From NCBI RefSeq assembly GCF_017875955.1, contig NZ_JAGINK010000001.1, forward strand, positions 2,503,501 to 2,567,500: a stretch of DNA of 64,000 nt, given 5' to 3'. A program made the position numbers and the translations under genes. The stretch is from Pseudomonas sp. BP8. GTDB lineage: Bacteria > Pseudomonadota > Gammaproteobacteria > Pseudomonadales > Pseudomonadaceae. A model generated the notes under the pieces. It did not search any database. It was not told the DNA's origin and saw nothing but the letters and a program-made list of their open reading frames with translations. Positions 7,981 through 16,966 of the stretch are shown here, in pieces. Within the stretch, counting starts at the first letter, position 1, and each line of letters starts with the position of its first letter.

Positions 7981-10635
7981 ATGAGTGACTCCGCCCGCGC
8001 CGACGCGCTGTTGGCGGGCCTGCCGCGCGAAGGCCGCGGCAGGCTCAAGGTATTTCTCGGTGCCGCGCCTGGCGTAGGCAAGACCTACGCCATGCTCCAG
8101 GCCGCCCACGCCCAGCAACGCCAAGGCGTGCAGGTACTGGCCGGGGTGGTCGAGACCCACGGTCGCGCCGAGACCGAAGCCTTGCTCGGCGGCTTGCTCC
8201 AGCAACCCTTGCTGCGCAGTGAATACCGTGGTGTGACCCTCGAGGAGCTGGACCTCGACGGCCTGCTCAAGGCCGCGCCCGCCTTGGTCCTGGTCGACGA
8301 ACTGGCGCACAGCAACGCCCCCGACAGTCGCCATGCCAAGCGCTGGCAGGACGTTCAGGAGCTGTTGGCGGCGGGCATCGACGTCTATACCACGGTCAAC
8401 GTCCAGCACCTGGAAAGCCTCAACGACAAGGTTCGCGACATCACCGGCGTGCAGGTGCGCGAGACCTTGCCGGACTGGGTCCTGCAGGAAGCTTTCGAAC
8501 TGGTCCTGATCGACCTGCCGCCGCGCGAGCTGCTCGAGCGCCTGCGCGAGGGCAAGGTCTACGTGCCGGAGCAGGCCCGGGCGGCCATCGACGCGTTCTT
8601 CTCGCAGACCAACCTCAGCGCCTTGCGCGAACTGGCCATGCACACCGCTGCCGCTCAAGTGGATGCCGACCTGGCCCACGGCTACCGCCAGCGCGGCCAG
8701 GAAGCGCCCGCCTTGCGCGGGCGGCTACTGGTCGGCGTCGATGGTGATGAGCAGGCCGAACGCTTGGTGCGACACGCCAGCCGGGTGGCCCAGCGTCGTC
8801 ATCTGCCGTGGAGTCTGGTCCATGTCGACAACGGCAAACTGCGCGACCAGACTGCGCGCCAGCGTTTGCAGGCCGCGCAACAACTGGCCGAGCGGCTCGG
8901 CGGGGAAGTGGTCCTGCTGCGTGCTGGCGAAGTCGCACGTACCCTGATCCAGCATGCCGCCGAACGCCGCGCCAGCCTGGTGCTGGTCGGTCAGTCGCGC
9001 GAGCGCCTGCGCCGGCGTCTGTTCGGTGCCGGCGTGGCGGCGCGACTGCTGCGCGAAAGCCATGGGCTGGAGATCAACGTGCTTGATCGTGACGCCCAGC
9101 CTGCCTCTGCGCGCACCGTGACCAGGCGCGTTTGGGTCTGGCGCCATTATCTGTTGGCGTTGTTCGCCACGGCGCTGGCGGCGGGGCTGGCCTGGGCGGT
9201 GTCGAGCATGCTGGCGCTGCCGAATATCTCCTTGGTGTTTCTTGCCGCGGTGCTGTTGGTCGCCGTACGCAGCAGTCTCGGCCCGGCACTGGCCTGCGCG
9301 GCGTTGTCATTCCTGAGTTACGACTTTCTGTTCATCCCGCCCAACTTCTCCTTCAGCATCCAGCGTGAAGAGGACGTCCTGACTCTGGTGTTCTTCCTGC
9401 TCATGGCCGCGCTCACCGGTAACCTTGCCGCGCGCCAGCGTCGTCAGTTGCAGGCGCTGCGTGAGACGCAGGCGCAGACCAGCCAGGTGCTCGACCTGTC
9501 ACGCCGGCTGACCGTTGCGACTGACCGCCAAGCCGTGCTCAGCGCCGCCAGCCAGCATCTGCAGGGTTGGCCTGACGTGCACGCGTGCCTGCTCGAGCGT
9601 GGCACTGAGGGACTGCTGCAAGTGGCCAGCGGTCAGGCACCAGCGTTTACCGACAATGAGCGCGCCGCCGCCGACTGGGCCTGGCAGCACGGCCAGGCCG
9701 CCGGTCACGGCAGCGATACCTTGCCCCATGGCCGCTGGTGGTGGTTGCCGTTGGCGGTCGACGACCAGCCGCTGGCGCTACTCGGCGTGCGCCCGCGTGC
9801 CGGCGAGACCTTGAGTGCCGAGCGCCGCCAGTTGCTGACGGCGCTCGGCCAACCGCTGGCCCAGGCCCTGGCCCGGGCGCGGCTGGCCGAGCAACTGGAA
9901 GCGGCGCGCCTGCACGGTGAGACCGAGCAATTGCGCAGCGCCTTGCTGGCTTCGGTCTCGCACGACCTGCGGACCCCGCTGACCGCCATGCGTGGCAGCA
10001 TCGACAGCCTGCTCGCCCTCGGCGACGCGATTCCCCCGGACGATCGCCGCGAACTGCTGGAGGGCACCCGCAACGAGGCCGAGCGGCTCGACCGCTACAT
10101 CCAGAACCTGCTCGACATGACCCGCCTCGGCCATGGCGGGCTGAAACTCGCCCGCGACTGGGTCGCCCCGGCGGACATCGTCGGCAGTGCCCTCAATCGT
10201 CTGCGCGTGGTGCTGGCGCCGTTGCGCGTGAGTACCGAGGTACCGGCCGAGCTGCCGCTGCTGTTCGTGCATGCGGCGCTGATCGAACAGGCGCTGGTCA
10301 ACGTGCTGGAAAACGCCGCGCGCTTTTCGCCGAACAACGGCCGCCTGGCGTTGCAGCTGCAGGTGCGCGACGAGCAGCTGTGCTTCGCCGTCAGCGACCA
10401 GGGCCCCGGCATTCCCGTGGCGGAGCGCGAGAAGATCTTCGACATGTTCTACACCGCCGCCCGCGGCGACCGTGGCGGCCAGGGCACCGGCCTGGGTTTG
10501 GCGATCTGCCAGGGCATGATCGGCGCCCATGGCGGCAGTATCCTGGTCGGTGATGGCATCGATGGCCAGGGCACGTGCATCACTTTATGCTTGCCGCTGC
10601 CCCCTCAACCCGAAACCGAAAGCGACGCCTCATGA
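7981..10635 (+). CDS. kdpD: KdpD, K+/turgor sensor histidine kinase
   Basis: An 884-residue sensor kinase. Order of domains: N-terminal KdpD domain with Walker A GAAPGVGKT (residues ~27-35), a UspA-like cytoplasmic domain (LLVGVDGDEQAERLVRHA), four closely spaced transmembrane helices (DUF4118, residues ~390-490), a GAF-like region, then HisKA with SVSHDLRTPLT (phospho-His661) and HATPase with N-box NVLENAARFSP, DQGPGIP, and GTGLGLAI. It autophosphorylates under K+ limitation and phosphorylates KdpE. AAGGATGAAAC provides the ribosome site. Its stop overlaps kdpE by four bases. Confidence 0.97.
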   Translation: MSDSARADALLAGLPREGRGRLKVFLGAAPGVGKTYAMLQAAHAQQRQGVQVLAGVVETHGRAETEALLGGLLQQPLLRSEYRGVTLEELDLDGLLKAAPALVLVDELAHSNAPDSRHAKRWQDVQELLAAGIDVYTTVNVQHLESLNDKVRDITGVQVRETLPDWVLQEAFELVLIDLPPRELLERLREGKVYVPEQARAAIDAFFSQTNLSALRELAMHTAAAQVDADLAHGYRQRGQEAPALRGRLLVGVDGDEQAERLVRHASRVAQRRHLPWSLVHVDNGKLRDQTARQRLQAAQQLAERLGGEVVLLRAGEVARTLIQHAAERRASLVLVGQSRERLRRRLFGAGVAARLLRESHGLEINVLDRDAQPASARTVTRRVWVWRHYLLALFATALAAGLAWAVSSMLALPNISLVFLAAVLLVAVRSSLGPALACAALSFLSYDFLFIPPNFSFSIQREEDVLTLVFFLLMAALTGNLAARQRRQLQALRETQAQTSQVLDLSRRLTVATDRQAVLSAASQHLQGWPDVHACLLERGTEGLLQVASGQAPAFTDNERAAADWAWQHGQAAGHGSDTLPHGRWWWLPLAVDDQPLALLGVRPRAGETLSAERRQLLTALGQPLAQALARARLAEQLEAARLHGETEQLRSALLASVSHDLRTPLTAMRGSIDSLLALGDAIPPDDRRELLEGTRNEAERLDRYIQNLLDMTRLGHGGLKLARDWVAPADIVGSALNRLRVVLAPLRVSTEVPAELPLLFVHAALIEQALVNVLENAARFSPNNGRLALQLQVRDEQLCFAVSDQGPGIPVAEREKIFDMFYTAARGDRGGQGTGLGLAICQGMIGAHGGSILVGDGIDGQGTCITLCLPLPPQPETESDAS

Positions 10636-11330
10636 GCCAAGCCGCCACCCTGCTGGTCATCGATGACGAGCCACAGATTCGCAAATTCTTGCGTATCAGC
10701 CTTGTGTCCCAGGGATACAAAGTGATCGAAGCTGCCACCGGAGGCGAAGGCCTGGCCCAGGCGGCGCTGGCCAAGCCTGACCTGGTGGTGCTCGACCTCG
10801 GCCTGCCGGACATGGACGGCCAGCAGGTGCTGCGCGAACTGCGTGAATGGAGCACGGTGCCGGTGATGGTGCTGTCGGTGCGCGCCAGCGAGCTGCAGAA
10901 GGTCGATGCACTCGATGGTGGGGCCAACGACTATGTGACCAAACCGTTTGGCATTCAGGAGTTTCTGGCCCGGGTCCGCGCCTTGCTGCGCCAGGCGCCA
11001 CAGGCCGAAGCCGGGCAGGCGACTGCCCGTTTCGGGCCGTTGCGGGTGGATTTTGCCTTTCGCAAGGTGACGCTGGACGACGTTGAGGTGGCGCTGACGC
11101 GCAAGGAGTATGCCTTGCTGGCGCAGTTGGCTGCGCATCCGGGGCGAGTGATAACCCAGCAGCAGCTGCTCAAGGATATCTGGGGGCCGACCCACGTCGA
11201 CGATACCCACTACCTGCGCATCGTCGTTGCGCATGTGCGGCAAAAGTTGGGGGATGACCCGACCGCGCCGCGGTTTATCTTGACTGAGCCTGGCGTCGGG
11301 TATCGGTTGCTGGCGCCAGACAACAACTAG
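10632..11330 (+). CDS. kdpE: KdpE, response regulator
   Basis: A 232-residue OmpR/PhoB-type regulator. Receiver domain with acidic pocket IDDEP (Asp11, Asp12), phosphoacceptor Asp55 in VVLDLGLPDMDG, and Lys in VTKPFG; C-terminal winged-helix DNA-binding domain with LTRKEYALLAQL and a recognition region near THYLRIVVAHVRQKL. Phosphorylated by KdpD, it activates kdpFABC. The ATG at 10632 overlaps the kdpD stop (ATGA); the longer frame from 10575 is rejected because it runs into kdpD. Confidence 0.97.
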   Translation: MSQAATLLVIDDEPQIRKFLRISLVSQGYKVIEAATGGEGLAQAALAKPDLVVLDLGLPDMDGQQVLRELREWSTVPVMVLSVRASELQKVDALDGGANDYVTKPFGIQEFLARVRALLRQAPQAEAGQATARFGPLRVDFAFRKVTLDDVEVALTRKEYALLAQLAAHPGRVITQQQLLKDIWGPTHVDDTHYLRIVVAHVRQKLGDDPTAPRFILTEPGVGYRLLAPDNN

Positions 11331-11351
11331 GGGGGGATGGGGCTTTTAGGG

Positions 11352-12163
11352 TGGGGGCTTATCTATTTGATGGGGTGGTGCTGCTGGCCCCTTCCTCCCT
11401 CACGGCGGGTCACTTTTTTTCTTGGAAAAAAGTAACCAAAAACCGCTTGCTCCTGCATCCGTCCCCTACGCTGCGCTGCGGGGTTCCCTCGCTCCAGTCT
11501 TGCTCCGGGAGGACCGCGCTGTACGGCCCATCCTGGGCCTCAGCGCTTTTCGGCCATCCATGGCCTCCACCTCCCTGCGCAAGACCTCCACTCGGCCTCC
11601 TGAAGTCGCTGGTAGATCAAGAGCCAGATCAAGAGCAACAGCCAAGGCAACGGCTGGCGAATCGCTGCGCTCTCGCTTTGTTTGTTTACCAGCGGAATTG
11701 TGGCGTGGCTGGGCAGGGCTGCGCCCTGCGCTTTGCATTGGCAGTACCGGCCTCTTCGCGGGACAAGCCCGCTCCTACAGGGGTTGCGCCGAATTCAAAA
11801 TTTGCGCAATACCTGTAGGAGCGGGCTTGCCCCGCGAAGAGGCCCGAATATCCACCACCCATGGCACTACCAAAAACAACGCCAGCCCAGACGCCGCCCG
11901 TAACTTCGCGACTTCAGGAGGCCGAGTGGAGGTCTTGCGCAGGGAGGTGGAGGCCATGGATGGCCGGAAAGCGCTGAGGCCCAGGATGGGCCGTACAGCG
12001 CGGTCCTCCCGGAGCAAGACCGGAGCGAGGGGACCCGTAGCGCAGCGAAGGGCCGGATGCAGGAGCAAGCGGTTTTTGGTTACTTTTTTCCAAGAAAAAA
12101 AGTGACCCGCCGTAAGGGCGGAAGGGGCCAGAAAAGTCACCCCATCAAATGGATAAGCCCACA
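11352..12163. repeat. Large inverted-repeat intergenic element, copy 1 (complete)
   Basis: A non-coding element bounded by two imperfect inverted arms of about 255 bp (11352-11609 and 11908-12163). The arms pair through blocks such as TTTGATGGGGTG, CGGCGGGTCAC, CTTGGAAAAAAGTAACC and GGCCATCCATGGCC. The ~300-bp centre holds a REP palindrome. Long reading frames cross it only because GC-rich palindromic DNA lacks stops; they encode low-complexity, mirror-image products and are not genes. I recognise the CTTGGAAAAAAGTAACCAAA block as a sequence that recurs in intergenic regions of Pseudomonas genomes; no transposase is present, so MITE-like is the best description, as an inference. Confidence 0.8.
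11750..11843. repeat. REP palindrome inside element copy 1
   Basis: Two 32-base arms (11750-11781 and 11812-11843) are inverted repeats with one mismatch, separated by 30 bases. Each arm contains the Pseudomonas REP core TAGGAGCGGGCTTGCCCCGC or its complement. Confidence 0.85.
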
Positions 12164-12281
12164 ACTCCTAGGCCAGCCAAGCCAACAGATCATCTTCCCC
12201 AACAAACCATGAAGAACCAGATACAAGCCCTAATCCAAGTCCAAGTAAGGCCTTAGCCGGTATGCAGAATCCATACAAACC

Positions 12282-12383
12282 CTAAGCAACCGTCTCCACC
12301 TGCAAAAACGCCGCCTCCAGCAACTGCCGCGTATACGCATGCTGCGGCGCCTGGAAGATTGCCTGTGCATCTCCCTGTTCCAC
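12282..12383 (-). pseudogene. Duplicated 3' stub of nppD (last 33 codons)
   Basis: On the minus strand this stretch reads V-E-Q-G-D-A-Q-A-I-F... to E-T-V-A-stop, identical to the C terminus of the intact nppD at 13259-13360. The similarity breaks at 12383/12384, where the sequence passes into the second copy of the inverted-repeat element. It has no start codon or upstream gene body and cannot be functional; it marks the boundary of the tandem duplication. Confidence 0.85.
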
Positions 12384-12389
12384 GCCTGG

Positions 12390-13140
12390 CTTTTTTTCTT
12401 GGAAAAAAGTAACCAAAAACCGCTTGCTCCTGCATCCGGCCCCTACGCTGCGCTGCGGGGTTCCCTCGCTCCGGTCTTGCTCCGGGAGGACCGCGCTGTA
12501 CGGCCCATCCTGGGCCTCAGCGCTTTCCGGCCATCCATGGCCTCCACCTCCCTGCGCAAGACCTCCACTCGGCCTCCTGAAGTCGCTGGTAGATCAAGAG
12601 CCAGATCAAGAGCAACAGCCAAGGCAACGGCTGGCGAATCGCTGCGCTCTCGCTTTGTTTGTTTACCAGCGGAATTGTGGCGTGGCTGGGCAGGGCTGCG
12701 CCCTGCGCTTTGCATTGGCAGTACCGGCCTCTTCGCGGGACAAGCCCGCTCCTACAGGGGTTGCGCCGAATTCAAAATTTGCGCAATACCTGTAGGAGCG
12801 GGCTTGCCCCGCGAAGAGGCCCGAATATCCACCACACCTGCCACTATCGAAGACAACGCCAGCCCAGACGCCACCCGTAACTTCGCGACTTCAGGAGGCC
12901 GAGTGGAGGTCTTGCGCAGGGAGGTGGAGGCCATGGATGGCCGGAAAGCGCTGAGGCCCAGGATGGGCCGTACAGCGCGGTCCTCCCGGAGCAAGACCGG
13001 AGCGAGGGGACCCGTAGCGCAGCGAAGGGCCGGATGCAGGAGCAAGCGGTTTTTGGTTACTTTTTTCCAAGAAAAAAAGTGACCCGCCGTAAGGGCGGAA
13101 GGGGCCAGAAAAGTCACCCCATCAAATGGATAAGCCCACA
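12390..13140. repeat. Large inverted-repeat element, copy 2 (left end truncated)
   Basis: Second copy of the element. The left arm begins inside the arm, lacking the outer ~61 bases present in copy 1, whereas the right arm is complete (to ~13140). The left arm of this copy matches the reverse complement of the right arm better than copy 1 does at three positions (for example G at 12439), so copy 1 has diverged or this one was corrected. It ends ~120 bp before the nppD stop. Confidence 0.8.
12727..12820. repeat. REP palindrome inside element copy 2
   Basis: Same arms as in copy 1, shifted by 977 bases (12727-12758 and 12789-12820). Confidence 0.8.
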
Positions 13141-13258
13141 ACTCCTAGGCCAGCCAAGCCAACAGATCATCTTCCCCAACAAACCATGAAGAACCAGATA
13201 CAAGCCCTAATCCAAGTCCAAGTAAGGCCTTAGCCGGTATGCAGAATCCATACAAACC

Positions 13259-14869
13259 CTAAGCAACCGTCTCCACCTGCAAAAACGCCGCCTCCAGCAA
13301 CTGCCGCGTATACGCATGCTGCGGCGCCTGGAAGATTGCCTGTGCATCTCCCTGTTCCACCACCTGGCCCTGCTTGATCACCATCAATTGATGACTCAAC
13401 GCCTTGACCACCGCCAGGTCATGGCTGATGAACAGGTACGTCAGGTTGTATTTGAGCTGCAAGTTGCGCAGCAACTCCACCACCTGGCGCTGCACGGTCC
13501 GATCCAGCGCCGAGGTCGGTTCATCCAGCAGAATCAGCGCGGGCTTGAGCACCAACGCCCGGGCAATCGCAATACGCTGGCGCTGCCCGCCCGAGAACTC
13601 ATGCGGATAACGATGGCGAGTCGCCGGGTCCAGCCCAACTTCCTGCAACGCCGCGATGATCGCCGCCTCCTGCTCCTCGGCCGTACCAATCCGGTGAATC
13701 CGCAAGCCTTCACCGACGATATCCGCCACCGACATGCGCGGGCTGAGGCTACCGAACGGATCCTGGAACACCACCTGCATTTGCCGCCGTAGCGGTCGCA
13801 CTTCCTTCTGGTTCAGCCCTTCCAGGTGCTGTCCATGGAAGCGAATTGCGCCTTGGCTCGCGATCAAACGCAAGATCGCCAGGCCAAGCGTCGACTTGCC
13901 CGAGCCACTCTCACCGACAATCCCCAGCGTCTGCCCTTGGGGCAGGCTGAAGTTGATCCCGTCCACTGCTTTGACATGGTCGACGGTGCGCCGCAGCAAG
14001 CCTTTCTTGATCGGGAACCACACACGCAGGTCATCCACCTCGAGCAACGGCGCGCCAATCGCGTTCGCGGCAGGCGCGCCGCTCGGCTCGGCATTGATCA
14101 GCATCTGCGTGTAAGGGTGCTGCGGCGCGCTGAACAAGGTCGCGCACTCGGCCTGCTCGACAATCTTCCCGCGTTGCATCACGCACACCCGATGCGCGAT
14201 CCGCCGTACCAGGTTGAGGTCGTGGCTGATCAGCAGCAAGGCCATGCCCAAGCGCGACTGCAACTCCTTGAGCAAATCAAGAATCTTCAACTGCACAGTG
14301 ACGTCGAGCGCGGTGGTGGGCTCGTCGGCAATCAGCAGCTCCGGCTCATTGGCCAGGGCCATGGCAATCATCACCCGCTGGCGCTGGCCACCGGACAGCT
14401 CGTGGGGCAGGGCCTTGAGGCGCTTGTGCGGTTCAGGAATGCCGACCAGCTCGAGCAGTTCCAGCGTCCGTGCGGTGGCTTGTTTGCCGGTCAAGCCCTT
14501 GTGTAGCAGGAGGATCTCGTTGATCTGCTTCTCGATGCAGTGCAGCGGATTCAGCGAGGTCATCGGCTCCTGAAAGATCATCGCAATGCGGTTGCCACGG
14601 ATCCGCTGCATGGGCTTCTCGCCCAGTTGCAGCAGGTCCTTGTCGCCATAGTGAATAGTGCCGCTGGGATGGCGCGCAAGCGGGTAGGGCAGCAGGCGCA
14701 AGATCGAATGCGCGGTGACCGACTTGCCCGAGCCGCTCTCGCCAACCAGGGCAATGGTCTCGCCCTTGCGGATATCAAAGCTGATGCCATCGACCACGCG
14801 GTTGACCTGGTCGCCGCTGAGGAACTCGACCGCAAGATCACGCACTTCGATCAGATTCTGTTCACTCAT
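13259..14869 (-). CDS. nppD: NppD/YejF-like ABC transporter ATPase (two cassettes)
   Basis: A 536-residue protein with two complete ABC ATPase domains in tandem. Walker A GESGSGKS occurs in both halves, the signatures are LSGGQRQRV and FSGGQRQRI, and the Walker B sequences are LLIADEPTTALD and LILLDEPTSALD. This single-chain dual ATPase powers a Yej-type oligopeptide importer. In P. aeruginosa the syntenic nppA1A2BCD system takes up peptidyl-nucleoside antibiotics; microcin C uptake through Yej is the E. coli counterpart. Start ATG 14869 follows GAGGAAATGAC and lies just inside the nppC stop; a longer frame to 14893 overlaps nppC. The last gene of the operon; its 3' end is duplicated downstream. 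Confidence 0.93.
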   Translation of the reverse strand: MSEQNLIEVRDLAVEFLSGDQVNRVVDGISFDIRKGETIALVGESGSGKSVTAHSILRLLPYPLARHPSGTIHYGDKDLLQLGEKPMQRIRGNRIAMIFQEPMTSLNPLHCIEKQINEILLLHKGLTGKQATARTLELLELVGIPEPHKRLKALPHELSGGQRQRVMIAMALANEPELLIADEPTTALDVTVQLKILDLLKELQSRLGMALLLISHDLNLVRRIAHRVCVMQRGKIVEQAECATLFSAPQHPYTQMLINAEPSGAPAANAIGAPLLEVDDLRVWFPIKKGLLRRTVDHVKAVDGINFSLPQGQTLGIVGESGSGKSTLGLAILRLIASQGAIRFHGQHLEGLNQKEVRPLRRQMQVVFQDPFGSLSPRMSVADIVGEGLRIHRIGTAEEQEAAIIAALQEVGLDPATRHRYPHEFSGGQRQRIAIARALVLKPALILLDEPTSALDRTVQRQVVELLRNLQLKYNLTYLFISHDLAVVKALSHQLMVIKQGQVVEQGDAQAIFQAPQHAYTRQLLEAAFLQVETVA

Positions 14870-14870
14870 G

Positions 14871-15890
14871 TCATTTCCTCGGGTCGAAGGCATCGCGGGC
14901 GGACTCGCCGATGAACACCAGCAAGCTGAGCATCACCGCCAGCACGGCGAAGGCGCTGATGCCCAGCCAGGGCGCCTGCAGGTTGGACTTGCCCTGGGCA
15001 ACCAGCTCGCCCAGTGACGGCGAACCGGCGGGCAGGCCGAAGCCGAGGAAGTCGAGGGCGGTGAGGGTGCCGATCGCGCCGGTGAGAATGAACGGCATGA
15101 AGGTCATGGTCGAGATCATCGCGTTGGGCAGGATGTGCCGGTACATGATCGCGCCATTGCGCATGCCTAGGGCGCGGGCAGCGCGCACGTATTCGAGGTT
15201 GCGCCCGCGCAGGAACTCGGCGCGCACCACGTCGACCAGGCTCATCCAGGAGAACAGCAGCATGATCCCCAACAGCCACCAGAAGTTGGGCTGGACGAAG
15301 CTGGCGAGAATGATCAACAGATAGAGCACCGGCAGCCCCGACCAGATCTCCAGGAAGCGTTGGCCGGCGAGGTCGACCCAGCCGCCGTAAAAGCCCTGCA
15401 GGGCGCCGGCAATCACGCCGACGATGGAACTGAGGATGGTCAGCGTCAGGGCAAACAGCACCGACACGCGGAAGCCGTAGATCACCCGCGCCAGAACATC
15501 ACGGCCCTGGTCGTCGGTGCCCAGCCAGTTGTCCGCCGAGGGTGGGGCCGGTGCTGGCACCTTGAGGTCGTAGTTGATGCTCTGGTAGCTGAACGGAATC
15601 GGCGCCCACAGCACCCAGCTGTCTTTCTTCTCCAGCAGGTCGCGAATGTAGGGGCTCTTGTAGTTGGCCTCGAGCGGGAACTCGCCGCCAAAGGTGGTCT
15701 CCGGGTAGCGCTTGAACGCCGGGAAGTACCATTCGCCGTCATAGCGCACGGCGATCGGCTTGTCGTTGGCGATCAGTTCAGCGCCCAGGCTCAGGCCGAA
15801 CAGGATGATGAACAGCCACAGCGACCACCAGCCACGGCGGTTGGCCTTGAAGCGCTCGAAGCGCCGGCGATTGAGAGGGGACAGGGTCAT
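14871..15890 (-). CDS. nppC: NppC/YejE-like ABC permease
   Basis: A 339-residue inner-membrane permease of the binding-protein-dependent transport family. N-terminal cytoplasmic segment (LNRRRFERFKANRRG), a first transmembrane helix, a long periplasmic loop with NYKSPYIRDLLEKKDSWVL, then five helices with the EAA-type loop EYVRAARALGMRNGAIMYRHILPNA (coupling helix). Pairs with NppB to form the channel. It abuts nppB (one-base gap) and overlaps the nppD start region. Confidence 0.93.
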   Translation of the reverse strand: MTLSPLNRRRFERFKANRRGWWSLWLFIILFGLSLGAELIANDKPIAVRYDGEWYFPAFKRYPETTFGGEFPLEANYKSPYIRDLLEKKDSWVLWAPIPFSYQSINYDLKVPAPAPPSADNWLGTDDQGRDVLARVIYGFRVSVLFALTLTILSSIVGVIAGALQGFYGGWVDLAGQRFLEIWSGLPVLYLLIILASFVQPNFWWLLGIMLLFSWMSLVDVVRAEFLRGRNLEYVRAARALGMRNGAIMYRHILPNAMISTMTFMPFILTGAIGTLTALDFLGFGLPAGSPSLGELVAQGKSNLQAPWLGISAFAVLAVMLSLLVFIGESARDAFDPRK

Positions 15891-15891
15891 G

Positions 15892-16965
15892 TCAGTGCTC
15901 CCGGCTGGCGAAGTCGATGCGCGGATCGACCAGGGTGTAGGTCAGGTCGCCGATCAGTTTCACCACCAACCCGAGCAGGGTGAAGATGAACAGGGTGCCG
16001 AAGACCACCGGGTAGTCGCGGTTGATCGCTGCCTCGAAACTCATCAGGCCAAGGCCGTCGAGGGAGAAGATCACCTCGATGAGCAGCGAGCCGGTGAAGA
16101 AGATGCCAATGAAGGCCGAGGGGAAGCCGGCGATCACCAGCAGCATGGCATTGCGGAACACGTGACCGTAGAGCACGCGTGACCGGCTCAGGCCCTTGGC
16201 CTTGGCAGTGACCACGTACTGCTTGTTGATCTCGTCGAGGAAGCTGTTCTTGGTCAGCAGGGTCATGGTGGCAAAGTTGCCGATGACCAGCGCGGTAATC
16301 GGCAGCACCAGGTGCCAGAAGTAATCGAGCACCTTGCCTGTGGTGGACAGCTCTTCGAAGTTGTTCGAGGTCAAACCGCGTAAAGGGAACCAGTCGAAAT
16401 AACTGCCGCCGGCAAACAGCACGATCAGCAGAATGGCGAACAGGAACGCCGGGATGGCGTAGCCGACGACAATCGCCGAGCTGGTCCAGACATCGAAGTG
16501 GCTACCGTGACGCACCGCCTTGGCGATCCCCAGCGGGATCGACACCAGGTACATGATCAGCGTGCTCCACAGCCCCAGCGAGATCGACACCGGCATCTTT
16601 TCGGCGATCAGGTCGATGACCTTGGCATCGCGGAAGAAGCTGCTGCCAAAATCCAGCTGTGCGTAGTTCTTGACCATGATCCACAAACGCTCGGGCGGCG
16701 ATTTGTCGAAGCCGTACATGCGCTCGATCTCGGCGATCAGGGCCGGGTCCAGGCCCTGCGCGCCGCGGTAGTTGGAGCCGGCCACCGAGACTTCGGCGCC
16801 GCCACCGGCGATGCGGCTGGTGGCGCCGTCAAAGCCTTCGAGCTTGGCGATCATCTGCTCGACCGGGCCGCCAGGCGCGGCCTGGACAATGATGAAGTTG
16901 ATGACCAGGATGCCCAGCAGGGTCGGGATGATCAGCAGCAGGCGCCGCAGGATATAGGCCAGCAT
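15892..16965 (-). CDS. nppB: NppB/YejB-like ABC permease
   Basis: A 357-residue permease with about six transmembrane helices; N terminus [19 protein letters not shown] is typical of DppB/YejB proteins, and [25 protein letters not shown] is the EAA coupling loop. The periplasmic loop after the first helix is longer than in Dpp permeases, as in YejB. Forms the heterodimeric channel with NppC. One base separates it from nppA2. Confidence 0.93.
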   Translation of the reverse strand: MLAYILRRLLLIIPTLLGILVINFIIVQAAPGGPVEQMIAKLEGFDGATSRIAGGGAEVSVAGSNYRGAQGLDPALIAEIERMYGFDKSPPERLWIMVKNYAQLDFGSSFFRDAKVIDLIAEKMPVSISLGLWSTLIMYLVSIPLGIAKAVRHGSHFDVWTSSAIVVGYAIPAFLFAILLIVLFAGGSYFDWFPLRGLTSNNFEELSTTGKVLDYFWHLVLPITALVIGNFATMTLLTKNSFLDEINKQYVVTAKAKGLSRSRVLYGHVFRNAMLLVIAGFPSAFIGIFFTGSLLIEVIFSLDGLGLMSFEAAINRDYPVVFGTLFIFTLLGLVVKLIGDLTYTLVDPRIDFASREH

Positions 16966-16966
16966 G

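Larger units (their letters stand above)
11413..12383. repeat. Direct repeat, first unit of a ~977-bp tandem duplication
   Basis: Bases 11413-12383 recur at 12390-13360 (offset 977). By eye about ten substitutions separate the two 971-bp units, all in the left arm and centre (for example 11462, and a cluster near 11852-11870); the right arm and everything to its right, including the nppD tail, look identical. The unit carries most of the inverted-repeat element, the nppD 3' flank and the last 33 codons of nppD. Six unmatched bases (12384-12389) mark the junction. Confidence 0.85.
12390..13360. repeat. Direct repeat, second unit of the tandem duplication
   Basis: Partner of 11413-12383. It overlaps the final 102 bases of the intact nppD gene, which shows that the present gene is the parent and the first unit carries the derived stub. 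Confidence 0.85.

Noticed and set aside
11351..13141. Several long open frames (up to 247 codons) within the repeat element
   Set aside because: Frames occur on both strands, mirror each other through the inverted repeat, lack ribosome sites, and encode low-complexity sequence.
11413..13360. Direct repeats considered as a CRISPR array
   Set aside because: Only two units, each almost 1 kb, without short regular spacers.
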